Assembly (NCBI GenBank): GCA_900142905.1
Contig: FSRV01000001.1
Span: forward strand, 4,588,001 to 4,652,000
Source of the DNA: Burkholderia sp. GAS332
Lineage (GTDB): Bacteria > Pseudomonadota > Gammaproteobacteria > Burkholderiales > Burkholderiaceae
DNA: 64,000 nucleotides
Reading direction: 5' to 3'
Part shown: positions 44,452 through 55,307 of the stretch, one piece after another
Position numbering within the stretch: the first letter of the stretch is position 1
Layout: the number at the start of each line of letters is the position of its first letter
The notes under the pieces: generated by a model
Databases searched by the model: none
Seen by the model: only the letters and a program-made list of their open reading frames with translations
What the model was told of the DNA's origin: nothing
Translations under genes and position numbers: made by a program

Positions 44452-45420
44452 ATGGATACGTCCAGCATCAACGCCCAAAGCATTTTCGACGACAACGCCG
44501 CCATGCTGAAGTTGAGCTGGCTGACGGGGCATGAAGGCTGGGAGCGCGGCTTTTCTTCGGAATCGGTCGCCAATGCCACGTCGAGCGCCGACCTCGTCGG
44601 CCACTTGAACCTGATCCACCCGAACCGGATCCAGGTGCTCGGCGACGCCGAAATCGACTACTACAAGCGCCAAACCGACGAAGACCGCTCGCGCCACATG
44701 GCCGAGCTGATCGCGTTGGAGCCACCATTTCTGGTGGTGGCGGGCGGCGTCGCCGCTCCGCCGGAGCTGGTGCTGCGCTGCACGCGTTCGTCCACACCGC
44801 TCTTCACCACGCCCATGTCCGCCGCCGCGGTGATCGACAGCCTGCGCCTCTACATGTCGCGCATTCTCGCGCCGCGCGCGACGCTGCACGGCGTGTTTCT
44901 CGACATTCTCGGCATGGGTGTGCTGCTCACCGGCGATTCCGGCCTCGGCAAGAGCGAACTCGGGCTGGAACTGATCAGCCGCGGCCACGGCCTGGTTGCC
45001 GACGACGCGGTGGATTTTGTGCGCCTCGGGCCGGATTTTGTCGAAGGGCGCTGCCCGCCGCTGCTGCAAAACCTGCTCGAAGTGCGCGGTCTCGGCCTGC
45101 TCGACATCAAGACGATCTTCGGTGAAACCGCGGTACGCCGCAAAATGAAGCTGAAACTGATCGTGCAACTGGTGCGCCGTCCCGACGGTGAGTTCCAGAG
45201 GCTGCCGCTGGAAAGCCAAACCGTCGACGTGCTCGGCTTGCCGATCAGCAAAGTCACGATTCAGGTGGCGGCCGGCCGAAACCTCGCGGTTCTGGTCGAG
45301 GCGGCCGTGCGCAACACGATTCTGCAACTGCGCGGCATCGATACGCTGCGCGACTTCATGGATCGCCAGCGTCTGGCGATGCAGGACCCGGACAGCCAGT
45401 TTCCCGGCAAATTGATCTGA
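44452..45420 (+). CDS. hprK: HPr kinase/phosphorylase
   Basis: A 322-aa bifunctional enzyme that phosphorylates and dephosphorylates the regulatory Ser of HPr-type proteins. The P-loop GDSGLGKSE is at 161-169, His146 lies in LHGVFLDI, and the HPrK signature region [22 protein letters not shown] is present. In proteobacteria that lack sugar PTS control it is usually linked to ptsN and rapZ as here. The 139-bp gap from ptsN shows no terminator, so cotranscription is possible. Confidence 0.96.
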   Translation: MDTSSINAQSIFDDNAAMLKLSWLTGHEGWERGFSSESVANATSSADLVGHLNLIHPNRIQVLGDAEIDYYKRQTDEDRSRHMAELIALEPPFLVVAGGVAAPPELVLRCTRSSTPLFTTPMSAAAVIDSLRLYMSRILAPRATLHGVFLDILGMGVLLTGDSGLGKSELGLELISRGHGLVADDAVDFVRLGPDFVEGRCPPLLQNLLEVRGLGLLDIKTIFGETAVRRKMKLKLIVQLVRRPDGEFQRLPLESQTVDVLGLPISKVTIQVAAGRNLAVLVEAAVRNTILQLRGIDTLRDFMDRQRLAMQDPDSQFPGKLI

Positions 45421-45499
45421 GTCCGCGACACCCCTCGCGGCCGCCGTGCCACGCCCGCGGCCAAAGGCAGGCTGCGGTGGCACGCACGCGGGGACCAGA

Positions 45500-45508
45500 T
45501 GCTATGAT
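45500..45508 (+). promoter_or_regulatory. Extended -10 upstream of rapZ
   Basis: TGCTATGAT is an extended -10 whose last base lies 24 nt before the rapZ ATG. No clear -35. Suggests a separate rapZ transcript. Confidence 0.3.
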
Positions 45509-45532
45509 GAACTGTACGGATTTCACGACTCC

Positions 45533-46426
45533 ATGCGCATAATCCTGATCACCGGTATCTCCGGCTCCGGCAAATCAGTTGCCCTGAACGCGCTTGAAGA
45601 CGCAGGCTATTACTGCGTCGACAATCTGCCGCCGCGTTTTTTGCCGCAACTGGCCAACTTTCTCGCCGACGGCGGCCAAGAACGCCTCGCGGTCGCCATC
45701 GACGCGCGCTCGAGCGCTTCGCTCGATGAAATGCCCGCGATGATCCGCGACCTGTCGCGCGCCCACGACGTGCGCGTACTGTTCCTGAGCGCAAGCACGC
45801 AGTCGCTGATTCAACGCTTCTCCGAAACGCGCCGCCGCCATCCGCTGTCCGGCTCCACCGCGCACGACGCCGATGTCGGCCTGTTGACGTCGCTCGCCGA
45901 AGCAATCGAACGCGAACGCGAACTCGTGGCGGGCCTCGCCGAATTCGGCCATCAGATCGACACCAGCAATCTGCGCGCGAACGTGCTGCGTGCGTGGGTC
46001 AAACGCTTCATCGAGCAGGAAGATTCGGGGCTCGTGCTGATGTTCGAGTCCTTCGGCTTTAAACGCGGCGTGCCGCTCGACGCCGATTATGTTTTCGACG
46101 TACGCACGTTGCCGAACCCGTACTACGATCATGAATTGCGGGCGCTCACAGGCCTCGACAAACCGGTGATCGATTTTCTCGACGCGCTGCCCGTCGTGCA
46201 TGAAATGATCGACGACATCGAAAAGTTTCTCGCCAAATGGCTGCCGCATTTCCGTGACGACAACCGCAGTTATCTGACGGTCGCGATCGGTTGCACGGGC
46301 GGCCAGCACCGCTCGGTGTTCATTGCGGAGACGCTTGCCGCGCGTCTCGCAACTTCGGCGAATGTCATTGTGCGGCACCGCGATGCGCCGGTGAATGCCG
46401 ACGAATCATCGAAGTTAGTGGCTTAA
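45533..46426 (+). CDS. rapZ: RNase adapter protein RapZ (YvcJ family)
   Basis: A 297-aa P-loop protein with GISGSGKS at residues 8-15 and the conserved C-terminal block [21 protein letters not shown]. RapZ binds nucleotides and, in enteric bacteria, small RNAs that control GlmS and cell envelope precursor supply through RNase E. The start at 45533 puts the Walker A at the usual distance; the frame is open 29 codons further upstream without homology. It closes the ptsN-hprK-rapZ cluster. Confidence 0.95.
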   Translation: MRIILITGISGSGKSVALNALEDAGYYCVDNLPPRFLPQLANFLADGGQERLAVAIDARSSASLDEMPAMIRDLSRAHDVRVLFLSASTQSLIQRFSETRRRHPLSGSTAHDADVGLLTSLAEAIERERELVAGLAEFGHQIDTSNLRANVLRAWVKRFIEQEDSGLVLMFESFGFKRGVPLDADYVFDVRTLPNPYYDHELRALTGLDKPVIDFLDALPVVHEMIDDIEKFLAKWLPHFRDDNRSYLTVAIGCTGGQHRSVFIAETLAARLATSANVIVRHRDAPVNADESSKLVA

Positions 46427-46465
46427 CCGGCCGCATCGCGCGGCCTCAACTCGAAGCGTTGCGCC

Positions 46466-47098
46466 ATGTCTTCTTCTACTGTGCTTGCCGATGTGCCGCT
46501 GTTTCCGCTGCATACGGTGCTGTTCCCCGACGGACTGCTGCCACTGAAAATCTTCGAAGCGCGCTACCTCGATATGGCGCGCGACTGTCTGCGTGAAAAA
46601 ACGCCGTTCGGCGTGTGTCTGCTGAAAAGCGGCGCGGAAGTGGCGCGCGAACAAGAGCCTTCGGTGCCCGAAGCAATTGGCTGTCTCGCCGAAATCGAAG
46701 AGTGCGATGTCGAAGCCTTCGGCATGCTCTTGATTCGGGCGCGTGGCACGCGGCGGTTTCGCCTGCTGTCGCATCGCGTGGAGAGTAGCGGCTTGCTGGT
46801 CGGCATGGCGGAACCGCTCGGGGAAGACATACCGCTCGAGGGTAATGAGCAACTGGCCAAATTCGGCGCATGCGCGGAAGTGCTAGAGCGGATCATCGCA
46901 ACGATCCGCGAACGCGACCCGGACAGCTTGCCGTTCGCGGAACCGTTCAGACTGGAAGATCCGTCATGGGTGTCGAACCGGCTCGCGGAAGTGTTGCCGA
47001 TCGCCCTTCGTGCAAGGCAAAAACTGATGGAATTGCAGGACGCCGGCGCGCGAATCGACGTGGTTCATCATTATATGCAGCAGCATCAACTGCTTTGA
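46466..47098 (+). CDS. LON substrate-binding domain protein
   Basis: A 210-aa protein that consists of the N-terminal (LAN/PUA-like) domain of Lon protease alone: DVPLFPLHTVLFPDGLLPLKIFEARYLDMARDCL, then GVCLLKSG and GCLAEIEECDVEAFGMLLIRARGTRRFRL. There is no ATPase or protease domain. Such stand-alone proteins are common in proteobacteria and their function is poorly known. It is 40 bp after rapZ and convergent with mutY, ending 28 bp from it. Confidence 0.88.
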   Translation: MSSSTVLADVPLFPLHTVLFPDGLLPLKIFEARYLDMARDCLREKTPFGVCLLKSGAEVAREQEPSVPEAIGCLAEIEECDVEAFGMLLIRARGTRRFRLLSHRVESSGLLVGMAEPLGEDIPLEGNEQLAKFGACAEVLERIIATIRERDPDSLPFAEPFRLEDPSWVSNRLAEVLPIALRARQKLMELQDAGARIDVVHHYMQQHQLL

Positions 47099-47126
47099 TT
47101 TGAGGTGCTTTTTTGCTCCACGTTGG

Positions 47127-48188
47127 CTAGAGCAGCGAGCCGTGCAAACTATCCAGTAGCTTGCGCACCGGCGCGGGCACACCGAACGCGTCGAGATCGC
47201 TTAACGCGACCCATGCGGTGTCCGCGTCGCCTGCGGCAGCACATGCGCCTACACCGCGATCCAGTTCAGCGAGCCGCGGCTCGATATCCAGCTTGAAATG
47301 CGTGAAGACGTGCGTAAGCGGCGCGAGCGGCGAGACCGCTCCGTCGCCACCGAAGGCGCGCGCACGCTCGGCGAGCGCGGCTTCGTCGGGCGCTTCGGGC
47401 AGGCTCCACAAGCCGCCCCAGATGCCTGAAGGCGGACGCTTTTCCAGCATCACGGCGTTGCCGTCGCGCAGCACCAGCATCCATGTGCGGCGCGTCGGCA
47501 CCGCTTTCTTCGGTCGCGCCGTGGGCAGTGCACGTTGACGTCCGGTCACGTTGGCCACGCAGTCGGCCGCGAATGGGCAGCGCAGGCAGTCCGGCTTGCC
47601 GCGCACACACAACGTCGCGCCGAGGTCCATCAGGCCTTGCGTGTACGCACTGACGTCGTCGTCCGTTGCGTTGGACGGCAGCAACGATTCCGCCAGCGTC
47701 CACATTGCGTTCTCGACTTTCTTTTCACCCGGAAAACCTTCGACGCCGAAAACCCGCGCCAGCACGCGCTTCACGTTGCCGTCGAGAATCGTCGCGCGCG
47801 CGCCGAACGCGAAAGAGGCGATCGCCGCCGCCGTCGAGCGGCCGATGCCCGGCAATTCCGCCAGCGCGTCAGCCGACGCAGGGAACGCGCCGCCATGCTG
47901 CTCGACCACCACCTGCGCGCAACGGTGCAGATTGCGTGCGCGCGAGTAATAGCCTAGGCCGGCCCACAACGCCATCACGTCGTCTGCCGGCGCGGCGGCG
48001 AGCGAGGCAACATCCGGACAACGCGCAAGAAACTTTGCGTAGTACGGAATCACCGTCGAGACCTGGGTCTGCTGCAGCATGATTTCCGACAGCCAGATGC
48101 GATACGGATCGCGCGTGTTCTGCCATGGCAGGTCATGACGGCCATGCTGGCGCTGCCACGCAATCAACCGCGCGGAAAAATCAGACAT
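47127..48188 (-). CDS. mutY: A/G-specific adenine glycosylase
   Basis: A 353-aa base excision glycosylase that removes A mispaired with 8-oxoguanine. It contains the helix-hairpin-helix ELPGIGRSTAAAIASFAFG with the catalytic Asp in ILDGNVKRV, a [4Fe-4S] ligand set C-x6-C-x2-C-x5-C in CVRGKPDCLRCPFAADC, and a C-terminal Nudix-like domain (about 230-345). The frame is open far upstream, but MSDFSARLIAWQRQHGRHDLPWQ at 48188 is the family start. It is downstream of mutM on the same strand, joining the two oxoG repair enzymes. Confidence 0.96.
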   Translation of the reverse strand: MSDFSARLIAWQRQHGRHDLPWQNTRDPYRIWLSEIMLQQTQVSTVIPYYAKFLARCPDVASLAAAPADDVMALWAGLGYYSRARNLHRCAQVVVEQHGGAFPASADALAELPGIGRSTAAAIASFAFGARATILDGNVKRVLARVFGVEGFPGEKKVENAMWTLAESLLPSNATDDDVSAYTQGLMDLGATLCVRGKPDCLRCPFAADCVANVTGRQRALPTARPKKAVPTRRTWMLVLRDGNAVMLEKRPPSGIWGGLWSLPEAPDEAALAERARAFGGDGAVSPLAPLTHVFTHFKLDIEPRLAELDRGVGACAAAGDADTAWVALSDLDAFGVPAPVRKLLDSLHGSLL

Positions 48189-48249
48189 GACGGGAAAAGC
48201 AGGCGCAGCGGACGGGGCGGACGGGCTTAGACGAGAAGGCATTGAGAAT

Positions 48250-49080
48250 TTAGCGCTGGCAGGTGGGACAGAAGTACGTAGAACGCTGCCCCTGCACGAT
48301 CTGTTTGATCGGCGTTCCACACACGCGGCATGGCAGCCCCGCGCGATCATAGACGAAATAGTCGAGCTGGAAGTAACCGCTTTCGCCATCGCTGCCGACG
48401 AAATCGCGCAGCGTGCTGCCGCCCTTTTCGATCGCCGCTGCGAGCGTGATGCGCACGGCGTCCGCCAGCAAATCGTAGCGCACGAGCGAAACGCGGCCCG
48501 CCGCGGTGGTGGGCCGGATACCCGCGCGAAAGAGGCTTTCGGACGCATAGATATTACCCACGCCGACCACGATCTCCCCCGCCAGCAGCGCCTGCTTCAC
48601 CGACACCTTGCGCCCGCGCGTGAGCCGGTGCATCAACGCGCCGGAGAAGGCCGGCGAAAACGGCTCGACACCGAGGCCCGCGAGCAGCGGATGCTCGAGC
48701 ACGTCGCCGGCTTCACGCGGGTGCCACAGCACAGCGCCGAAGCGCCGCGGATCGCGATAGCGCAAAATGAATTCGTCGAAAATCCAGTCGATGTGATCGT
48801 GTTTTGCCGCGGCCGGTGGCTGCGGCACATGGCGCAGCACACGCAGCGTGCCGGTCATGCCCAGATGCACGATGAACCAGCCGGCGTCGATTTCGAACAG
48901 CAGATACTTGCCCCGCCGCTCGACCTTGCGCACCACGCTGCCACGCAAGGTTTTCGCAAGGTCCGCCGGAATCGGCCAACGCAGCGCGGGCGTGCGTACA
49001 TCGACGCGTTCAACCTTGCGGCCGGACACATACGGTTCAATTCCCCTTCGGGTAACCTCAACTTCTGGCAACTCTGGCAT
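48250..49080 (-). CDS. mutM: Formamidopyrimidine-DNA glycosylase
   Basis: A 276-aa Fpg/MutM that excises 8-oxoguanine and formamidopyrimidines with beta/delta lyase activity. The catalytic N-terminus [16 protein letters not shown] is intact (Pro2 nucleophile, Glu3). The H2TH region is [23 protein letters not shown], and a C-terminal zinc finger has four Cys (CRVCG...CPTC). The mutY start is 61 bp downstream. It is divergent from the TPR gene, with 87 bp between the starts. Confidence 0.97.
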   Translation of the reverse strand: MPELPEVEVTRRGIEPYVSGRKVERVDVRTPALRWPIPADLAKTLRGSVVRKVERRGKYLLFEIDAGWFIVHLGMTGTLRVLRHVPQPPAAAKHDHIDWIFDEFILRYRDPRRFGAVLWHPREAGDVLEHPLLAGLGVEPFSPAFSGALMHRLTRGRKVSVKQALLAGEIVVGVGNIYASESLFRAGIRPTTAAGRVSLVRYDLLADAVRITLAAAIEKGGSTLRDFVGSDGESGYFQLDYFVYDRAGLPCRVCGTPIKQIVQGQRSTYFCPTCQR

Positions 49081-49167
49081 GTCTAACTGGTCTGCAACTT
49101 GCGTCGTTGGTTGTGCGCGTATTGTAGCGAGCGCGTTACAATCGTCCGAAACATTGAACGGATTTCC

Positions 49168-51009
49168 ATGAACTTGTCCTTCGTGAAGCTGTTTTCGAAG
49201 CGCCCGGCTAGCGCATCCCGCGTGCCGCACGCCGTATCCGCTCGCCGCATGCTCGGTGCCGCCGCGCTCGCCGTCTGGGCCCTGGCTGCCGTGCCCGCGC
49301 ACGCGCAGGACCCATCGCCAGACTCGGATGACACATCCGTCACCCTGCCGGACCCGCTCGGCCCGGCGACGGCAGAGGACCAGAAGTCCCTGCCGAGCGT
49401 GCCGCTGACCAGCCAGATCGTATTCCAGGTGCTCGCCGCTGAAGTCGCCTTGCAACGCGACCAGCCGGCGCCCGCCTACCAGACCTACCTCGCGCTCGCG
49501 CGCGACACGCACGATCCGCGCATGGCGCAACGCGCCACGGAAATCGCGCTGGCCGCGCAAAGCCCGTCGGACGCGCTGGCCGCCGCGCAATTGTGGCAGC
49601 AGTATGCGCCCGATTCGGAACGGGCCGCGCAACTCGACGCGTCGCTGCTCGTGCTGTCAGGCAAGCCTGACGACGCCGCGCCGATCCTCGCCCGTGAACT
49701 CGCGAAAGTGCCCGCCGATAATCGCGGCAGCGCGATGCTGGCGCTGCAACTGCTGCTCTCGCGCGGTCCGAACCGGATCGGCGGCTTGCATGTGCTGCAA
49801 GACCTGCTGAAGAACGACCTGAACCGGCCGGAGGCGCAACTGGCCATCGCGCGCCAGCAGCTCGTTTCGGACGACGCGCCGGGCGCGCGCAAGTCGCTCG
49901 AACAGGCGCTCACGCTCAAGCCGGACTATTTGCCGGCCGCGCTGACGCTGTCGCAGATGGGTCCGGAGGAGCGCGCGGAAGGCATTGCATCGCTCGAAAA
50001 GTACGTGCAGCAGAATCCGAAATCGCATGACGCACGTCTCGCGCTCGCGCAGATGTATCTCGCGAGCGACCGTCTGGACGACGCGCAGAAGCAGTTCGAG
50101 GTCATGCACAAGAACAACGCGAGCGACCTCACGCCGTTGATGGCGCTCGCGCTGATCAAGATTCAGCAGAAGAATTACAACGACGCGCAGACCTACCTCA
50201 CGCAGTATGCGCAGCAAGCTGAAAAAACGCCGGGCGCCGATCCGGGCCAGGCGTATATCTATCTTGCGCAACTGTCGCTTGAACAGAAGAACGACGCGGC
50301 GGCGAGCGACTGGCTGAACAAGATTTCGCCGGCGAGCCAGCAATACGTGCCGGCGCAGATCACGCGTGCGCAATTGCTCGCCAAGCAGGGCAAGACCGAA
50401 GACGCGCGCAAGCTGCTGGCCGGCCTGCAGGCGCCCGATCCACGCGACCAGGCGCTGATTGCACGCACCGACGCGGCCATTCTGTTCGACGCGAAGCGCT
50501 ACCCGGAGGCGGAAGCGCGCCTGCAAGACGCTACCGCAAACTTCCCCGACGATCCCGATCTCACCTATGACTACGCCATGGCCGCCGAAAAGAACGGCCA
50601 TTACGACATCATGGAAGCGCAACTGCGCAAGCTGATCCAGACGCAGCCCGATAACCCACAGGCGTACAACGCGCTCGGCTATTCGCTGGCCGATCGCAAT
50701 CAGCGCCTCGCGGAAGCGGACAAGCTGATCGAAAAGGCCTCGTCGCTGGCGCCGAACGACGCGTTCATCATGGACAGCGTCGGCTGGGTCAAATACCGGA
50801 TGGGCGATACGTCGGATGCAATCAAGTTGCTGCGCAAAGCGTACGACCTCCAGCCGAACGCCGAAATAGGCGCGCACCTCGGCGAAGTATTGTGGAAAAC
50901 GGGCGCGCAAGATCAGGCCCGCGCCGCCTTCCGCGACGCGCGCAAGCTCGAACCGGACAACGACACGCTGGTTAAAACACTGCAACGTCTTCAGGTAAAC
51001 GATCTTTGA
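49168..51009 (+). CDS. TPR-repeat protein with signal peptide
   Basis: A 613-aa exported protein. A signal peptide ends near AVPAHAQ (about residue 47). About 12-15 tetratricopeptide-like helical pairs follow, for example [22 protein letters not shown] and [66 protein letters not shown]. Its stop overlaps the lolB start (TGATG), so they are coupled. This pairing with lolB is common in betaproteobacteria and suggests a periplasmic or outer membrane assembly role, not demonstrated. The start at 49168 gives a normal signal peptide. Confidence 0.86.
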   Translation: MNLSFVKLFSKRPASASRVPHAVSARRMLGAAALAVWALAAVPAHAQDPSPDSDDTSVTLPDPLGPATAEDQKSLPSVPLTSQIVFQVLAAEVALQRDQPAPAYQTYLALARDTHDPRMAQRATEIALAAQSPSDALAAAQLWQQYAPDSERAAQLDASLLVLSGKPDDAAPILARELAKVPADNRGSAMLALQLLLSRGPNRIGGLHVLQDLLKNDLNRPEAQLAIARQQLVSDDAPGARKSLEQALTLKPDYLPAALTLSQMGPEERAEGIASLEKYVQQNPKSHDARLALAQMYLASDRLDDAQKQFEVMHKNNASDLTPLMALALIKIQQKNYNDAQTYLTQYAQQAEKTPGADPGQAYIYLAQLSLEQKNDAAASDWLNKISPASQQYVPAQITRAQLLAKQGKTEDARKLLAGLQAPDPRDQALIARTDAAILFDAKRYPEAEARLQDATANFPDDPDLTYDYAMAAEKNGHYDIMEAQLRKLIQTQPDNPQAYNALGYSLADRNQRLAEADKLIEKASSLAPNDAFIMDSVGWVKYRMGDTSDAIKLLRKAYDLQPNAEIGAHLGEVLWKTGAQDQARAAFRDARKLEPDNDTLVKTLQRLQVNDL

Positions 51010-51641
51010 TGCGTCTTTCCCGCTTGATCTCCTTTCCCCGGGCGCCACGTGGCGCGGCGCTCGGATTCGTAGCGGCAGCGGTTGTCGCGTTGGCCGGTTG
51101 TGCATCGGTGAAGCCGCAGGGGCCGTCCACGTCGAATGCGGCGACATCCGTCACAGCGCAGACCACGCGCGCGTATCAAGGCCGTTTCGCGATCCAGTAC
51201 GACGATCAGAATGGCCAGCAGCGCAATGCCTATGGCAACTTCACCTGGCAGGAAACGGGTGACACGGTCACCGTGCAATTGCGCAATCCGCTCGGTCAGA
51301 CGCTGGCGATCGTCACTTCGTCGCCAGCTTCCGCCATGCTCGAACTGCCGAACCGCCAACCGCTCACCGCCGACAACGTCTCCACGCTGATGCAGAACGC
51401 GCTCGGCTTCGCGCTGCCGGTCGAAGGGCTGCGCTACTGGCTGCAGCCTTCGCCCGCACCGACTTCGCGCGCCAAGACCGAGCAGGATCCGGAACAGCCC
51501 TCGCGTCTGAAGCAGATCACGCAGGATGGCTGGACCATCGACTACCTGGCGTATGCCGATGCCCCAGCAACCGGCGTGAAGCGCGTGAACCTGACCCGTT
51601 CGGAACCGCCGATCAACATCAAGCTCGTGCTGGATCAGTAG
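51009..51641 (+). CDS. lolB: Outer membrane lipoprotein LolB
   Basis: A 210-aa lipoprotein. The signal peptide ends in a lipobox, VVALAGC, with lipidated Cys near residue 31. The mature part has the LolB fold (YQGRFAIQYDDQNGQQRNAYGNFTWQETGDTVTVQLRNPLGQTLA and the C-terminal DGWTIDYLAYA). LolB receives lipoproteins from LolA and inserts them in the outer membrane. Its ATG overlaps the TPR gene stop by one base. ispE follows after 65 bp, the usual order in proteobacteria. Confidence 0.93.
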   Translation: MRLSRLISFPRAPRGAALGFVAAAVVALAGCASVKPQGPSTSNAATSVTAQTTRAYQGRFAIQYDDQNGQQRNAYGNFTWQETGDTVTVQLRNPLGQTLAIVTSSPASAMLELPNRQPLTADNVSTLMQNALGFALPVEGLRYWLQPSPAPTSRAKTEQDPEQPSRLKQITQDGWTIDYLAYADAPATGVKRVNLTRSEPPINIKLVLDQ

Positions 51642-51706
51642 TCGCGCGTGTTCGCACAACTCTTGCCGCTTCTTCGGCGCCGCTACGGCGCATGTAGCCC
51701 TGACTC

Positions 51707-52588
51707 ATGATTGAAACGACCGATTCCCTGCGCGATTGTCTCGCGCCAGCGAAACTCAACCTCTTCCTGCATATCACCGGCCGCCGGCCGGACGGCTATC
51801 ACACGCTGCAAACCGTCTTCCAGTTGCTTGACTGGGGCGACACCCTGCATTTCAAGCGGCGCGACGACGGGCTCATCACGCGCAGCACCGAGATCGCCGA
51901 CGTGCCGCCGGAACACGACCTCACCGTGCGCGCAGCAACGCTCCTGAAGGCGCATACGGGTTCGCCCGCCGGTGTCGATATCGAAATCCAGAAGCGCCTG
52001 CCGATGGGCGCGGGCCTCGGCGGCGGCAGTTCCGACGCGGCCACCACGCTGCTCGCGCTCAACCGTCTCTGGAAGCTCGATTTGCCGCGCCTGGAACTGC
52101 AAGAGCTGGCCTTGAAGCTCGGTGCCGACGTGCCGTTTTTTATTTTTGGGAAAAATGCGTTCGCAGAGGGTGTCGGAGAGGCTTTAGTCGTTGTACAATT
52201 GCCGCCGCGCCATTTCCTAGTAGTGACGCCGAGGGTTCAGGTTCCAACTGCAGCGATTTTTTCCGAAAAAGCGTTGACAAGAGATTCGAAACCCCTCATA
52301 ATTACGGACTTTCCTGCAGAACTTAGCTGCAACACTGAATGGCCAGAAAGTTTCGGCCGGAATGACATGCAGCAGGTTGTGGTGGGAAAATACGCGGAAG
52401 TAGCGCAAGTGTTGCGATGGTTTGAAAACGTCGCGCCAGCGCGGATGTCTGGATCAGGTGCAAGTGTATTTGCAGCGTTTCGTAGTAAAGCTGAAGCAGA
52501 AGCGGCGCAAGCCAAACTGCCAGCCGAATGGAACAGCGCAGTGACTGCAGGTCTCGATCAGCATCCACTCTTTACTTTCGCGTCATAA
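51707..52588 (+). CDS. ispE: 4-diphosphocytidyl-2-C-methyl-D-erythritol kinase
   Basis: A 293-aa GHMP kinase of the MEP isoprenoid pathway that phosphorylates CDP-ME. The [20 protein letters not shown] start, the ATP loop [15 protein letters not shown] and the C-terminal [12 protein letters not shown] are all present. From about base 52130 the gene is visibly poorer in GC and uses more A/T-ending codons than its first half, yet the frame is intact. It precedes tRNA-Gln and prs, a conserved order. Confidence 0.96.
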   Translation: MIETTDSLRDCLAPAKLNLFLHITGRRPDGYHTLQTVFQLLDWGDTLHFKRRDDGLITRSTEIADVPPEHDLTVRAATLLKAHTGSPAGVDIEIQKRLPMGAGLGGGSSDAATTLLALNRLWKLDLPRLELQELALKLGADVPFFIFGKNAFAEGVGEALVVVQLPPRHFLVVTPRVQVPTAAIFSEKALTRDSKPLIITDFPAELSCNTEWPESFGRNDMQQVVVGKYAEVAQVLRWFENVAPARMSGSGASVFAAFRSKAEAEAAQAKLPAEWNSAVTAGLDQHPLFTFAS

Positions 52589-52639
52589 AGTTTTGCCTCG
52601 TCGAACGTTCCCTCGTTCGGTGAAGCTCAGAGTTAGTGT

Positions 52640-52716
52640 AGGGGAGTCGCCAAGTTGGTTAAGGCACCGGATTTTGATTCCGGCATTCGAAGGTTCGACT
52701 CCTTCCTCCCCTGCCA
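52640..52716 (+). tRNA. tRNA-Gln (anticodon TTG)
   Basis: A complete cloverleaf: acceptor AGGGGAG pairs with CTCCCCT (52706-52712), the anticodon loop TTTTGAT carries TTG at 52674-52676 (decodes CAA), the T-arm contains GGTTCGACTCC, and the CCA end is encoded at 52714-52716. It lies between ispE and prs as in other Burkholderiaceae. Confidence 0.97.
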
Positions 52717-52761
52717 AAATTTCTCGCATTTCCCTCGCCCCCAGCCTGAAGTAGGTGCACG

Positions 52762-53718
52762 ATGAGCAGCCATGACGGCCTGATGGTTTTTACTGGCAAC
52801 GCAAATCCCGCGCTTGCACAGGAAGTCGTCAATATCCTCGGTATTCCCCTCGGCAAAGCAATGGTTAGCCGTTTCTCGGACGGTGAAATCCAGGTCGAGA
52901 TTCAGGAAAACGTGCGTGGCAAGGATGTCTTCGTCCTGCAGTCCACCTGCGCGCCGGCGAATGACAATCTGATGGAACTGATGATCATGGTCGATGCGCT
53001 CAAGCGCGCATCCGCTGGCCGGATCACCGCAGCCATTCCCTACTTCGGTTATGCCCGTCAAGATCGACGCCCGCGTTCGGCGCGCGTCGCCATCTCGGCG
53101 AAGATCGTGGCGAACATGCTGGAAATCGCCGGCGTCGAGCGGATCATTACGATGGATCTGCACGCCGACCAGATTCAAGGCTTCTTCGACATCCCGGTCG
53201 ACAATATCTACGCTACGCCCGTGTTGCTCGGCGATCTGCGCAAGCAGAACTATGAGAACCTGCTGGTCGTTTCGCCGGACGTCGGCGGCGTGGTGCGTGC
53301 CCGTGCATTGGCCAAGCAACTGAATTGCGATCTCGCGATCATCGACAAACGCCGCCCGAAGGCGAACGTTGCCGAAGTGATGAACATCATCGGTGAAGTC
53401 GAAGGCCGCACCTGCGTGATCATGGACGACATGGTCGACACCGCAGGCACGCTTTGCAAGGCTGCTCAGGTTTTGAAGGAACGCGGTGCGAAGCAGGTAT
53501 TCGCTTACGCCACCCACCCGGTGCTGTCGGGCGGTGCAGGCGAGCGTATTGCCGCTTCCGCACTCGACGAACTCGTTGTCACCGACACGATCCCGCTCGG
53601 CGAAGAAGCGCGCTCGTGCGCCAAGATCCGTTCGCTGACCAGCGCCGGCCTGCTCGCCGAAACGTTCTCGCGGATTCGCCGCGGCGATTCGGTGATGTCG
53701 CTGTTCGCTGAAAGTTAA
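52762..53718 (+). CDS. prs: Ribose-phosphate pyrophosphokinase
   Basis: A 318-aa class I PRPP synthase. The catalytic loop is [27 protein letters not shown], the metal/ATP His is in [19 protein letters not shown], and the PRPP loop is [14 protein letters not shown]. It makes PRPP for purine, pyrimidine, His, Trp and NAD synthesis; apt elsewhere in this window uses it. It starts 46 bp after tRNA-Gln and ends before a terminator-like hairpin that precedes rplY. Confidence 0.97.
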   Translation: MSSHDGLMVFTGNANPALAQEVVNILGIPLGKAMVSRFSDGEIQVEIQENVRGKDVFVLQSTCAPANDNLMELMIMVDALKRASAGRITAAIPYFGYARQDRRPRSARVAISAKIVANMLEIAGVERIITMDLHADQIQGFFDIPVDNIYATPVLLGDLRKQNYENLLVVSPDVGGVVRARALAKQLNCDLAIIDKRRPKANVAEVMNIIGEVEGRTCVIMDDMVDTAGTLCKAAQVLKERGAKQVFAYATHPVLSGGAGERIAASALDELVVTDTIPLGEEARSCAKIRSLTSAGLLAETFSRIRRGDSVMSLFAES

Positions 53719-53776
53719 GTATTTGCGAAGGCGTAGCGCGCATGGCAGTACCGCACGCTGAGCTTTTGCACAATTG

Positions 53777-53846
53777 GCATGAACGAACGAAGGTTCGTGC
53801 CATCGCTCTGGGGCCTCAGCCATAACGGCTTGGAGGCCCCGTTTTT
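53777..53846 (+). terminator. Double hairpin between prs and rplY, the second terminator-like
   Basis: GGCATGAA (53777-53784) can pair with TTCGTGCC (53794-53801, one G-U pair). It is followed by GGGGCCTC (53810-53817) pairing with GAGGCCCC (53833-53840) and then GTTTTT. The second is a good intrinsic terminator placed only about 37 bp before the rplY ATG, so it may terminate prs or attenuate rplY. Confidence 0.7.
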
Positions 53847-53882
53847 ACTGCCTGGTCGCGGGCAGTGCATTGGAGATTCAAG

Positions 53883-54506
53883 ATGAAAGTAGTCGCTTTC
53901 GAGCGTTCTTTGCAAGGTACGGGTGCGAGCCGCCGCCTGCGTATCTCGGGTAAGACCCCGGGCATCGTATATGGCGCTGGTGCTGAAACGCAATTGGTCG
54001 AACTGGACCACAACGCACTGTGGCACGCGCTGAAGAAAGAAGTTTTCCACTCGTCGATCCTCGAATTGGAAGTGGCAGGCAAGTCGCAACAGGTTCTGCT
54101 GCGCGACGTGCAATACCACCCGTTCCGTCAGCTCGTGCTGCACGTGGACTTCCAACGTGTCGACGCGAAGAAGAAGCTGCACACCAAGGTGCCGCTGCAC
54201 TTCATGAACCAGGAAACCAACCCGGCAGTCAAGCAGTCGGGCGCGGTGATCTCGCACGTCCTCAACGAAATCGAAATCGAGTGCCTGCCGTCGGCACTGC
54301 CGGAATTCCTCGAAGTCGACCTGGTGAAGATCGAAGCGGGCCACTCGCTGCACGCTAAGGACATCGTCCTGCCGGCAGGCGTGGCACTGGTTGCTCACGT
54401 TGAAGCAGAAAACCCGGTCGTCGCATTGGCAACGATCCCGGCTGGCGCAATCGCTGAAGGCGACGCCGCTGCTGCTGCAGGCGAAGGCGAAAAGCCGGCT
54501 GCTTAA
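53883..54506 (+). CDS. rplY: 50S ribosomal protein L25 (CTC family)
   Basis: A 207-aa L25/Ctc protein. The N-terminal 5S rRNA-binding L25 domain spans about 1-95 ([31 protein letters not shown]) and the C-terminal CTC beta domain about 98-185. An Ala/Gly/Glu-rich tail ends the protein. The start at 53883 has GGAG 7 nt upstream; an ATG six codons earlier does not. It binds 5S rRNA in the large subunit. Its place between prs and pth is highly conserved. Confidence 0.96.
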   Translation: MKVVAFERSLQGTGASRRLRISGKTPGIVYGAGAETQLVELDHNALWHALKKEVFHSSILELEVAGKSQQVLLRDVQYHPFRQLVLHVDFQRVDAKKKLHTKVPLHFMNQETNPAVKQSGAVISHVLNEIEIECLPSALPEFLEVDLVKIEAGHSLHAKDIVLPAGVALVAHVEAENPVVALATIPAGAIAEGDAAAAAGEGEKPAA

Positions 54507-54560
54507 GCTGCACTGAGCGAGCAATCCTCTCGATCCGTTTCTGTGAAACGGTCGATGTGA

Positions 54561-54592
54561 CCCGCCGAGGTTCGCCCCGGCGGGTTTTTTTT
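54561..54592 (+). terminator. rplY terminator
   Basis: CCCGCCG pairs with CGGCGGG around a loop of about 9 nt and is followed by T8. It lies 54 bp after the rplY stop and before pth. Confidence 0.88.
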
Positions 54593-54648
54593 CGGTTTTT
54601 TTCGGCTCGGCCGCGTTCGACGCCCGGGCCAGACGGACCTACGCAATC

Positions 54649-55254
54649 ATGATCAAGCTGATCGTCGGGCTCGGCAATCCGGGCGCTGAATACACTGCGA
54701 CGCGCCACAATGCCGGCTTCTGGCTGGTCGATCAACTGGCGCGCGAAGCAGGCGCGACACTGCGCGACGAGCGGCGCTTCCACGGTTTCTACACGAAGGC
54801 CCGGCTTCACGGTGAAGAAGTGCATCTGCTGGAACCGCAGACGTATATGAACCGCTCAGGGCAATCGGTCGTGGCGGTCGCCCAGTTCTTCAAGATTCTT
54901 CCTGACGAAATTCTGGTCGCGCACGACGAACTCGATATGCCGCCTGGCAGCGTCAAGCTGAAGCTCGGCGGCGGCAGCGGCGGCCATAACGGGCTGAAGG
55001 ACATCACCGCGCATCTGTCGTCGCAACAGTACTGGCGGCTGCGGATCGGCATCGGTCATCCGCGCGACCTGATTCCCGAAAGCGCGCGTGCCGGCGCCAA
55101 GCCGGATGTCGCCAATTACGTGCTGAAGCCGCCGCGGCGGGAAGAGCAGGATGTGATCGATGCGTCGATCGAACGTACGTTGGCCGTGATGCCGCAGATC
55201 ATCCAGGGCGAGCTTGAACGGGCGACGATGCAACTGCATCGCAATAATCCCTGA
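54649..55254 (+). CDS. pth: Peptidyl-tRNA hydrolase
   Basis: A 201-aa Pth that frees tRNA from dropped-off peptidyl-tRNA. The catalytic His is in [12 protein letters not shown], the Asn in [10 protein letters not shown], and [27 protein letters not shown] is complete. The normal partner rplY lies upstream. The intervening terminator suggests its own promoter. hisC follows after 53 bp. Confidence 0.97.
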   Translation: MIKLIVGLGNPGAEYTATRHNAGFWLVDQLAREAGATLRDERRFHGFYTKARLHGEEVHLLEPQTYMNRSGQSVVAVAQFFKILPDEILVAHDELDMPPGSVKLKLGGGSGGHNGLKDITAHLSSQQYWRLRIGIGHPRDLIPESARAGAKPDVANYVLKPPRREEQDVIDASIERTLAVMPQIIQGELERATMQLHRNNP

Positions 55255-55307
55255 GCGGCGCCCTGCCCGCCCCCGTATCGCCGTATCGCCATCGACAGGA
55301 GAATCGC

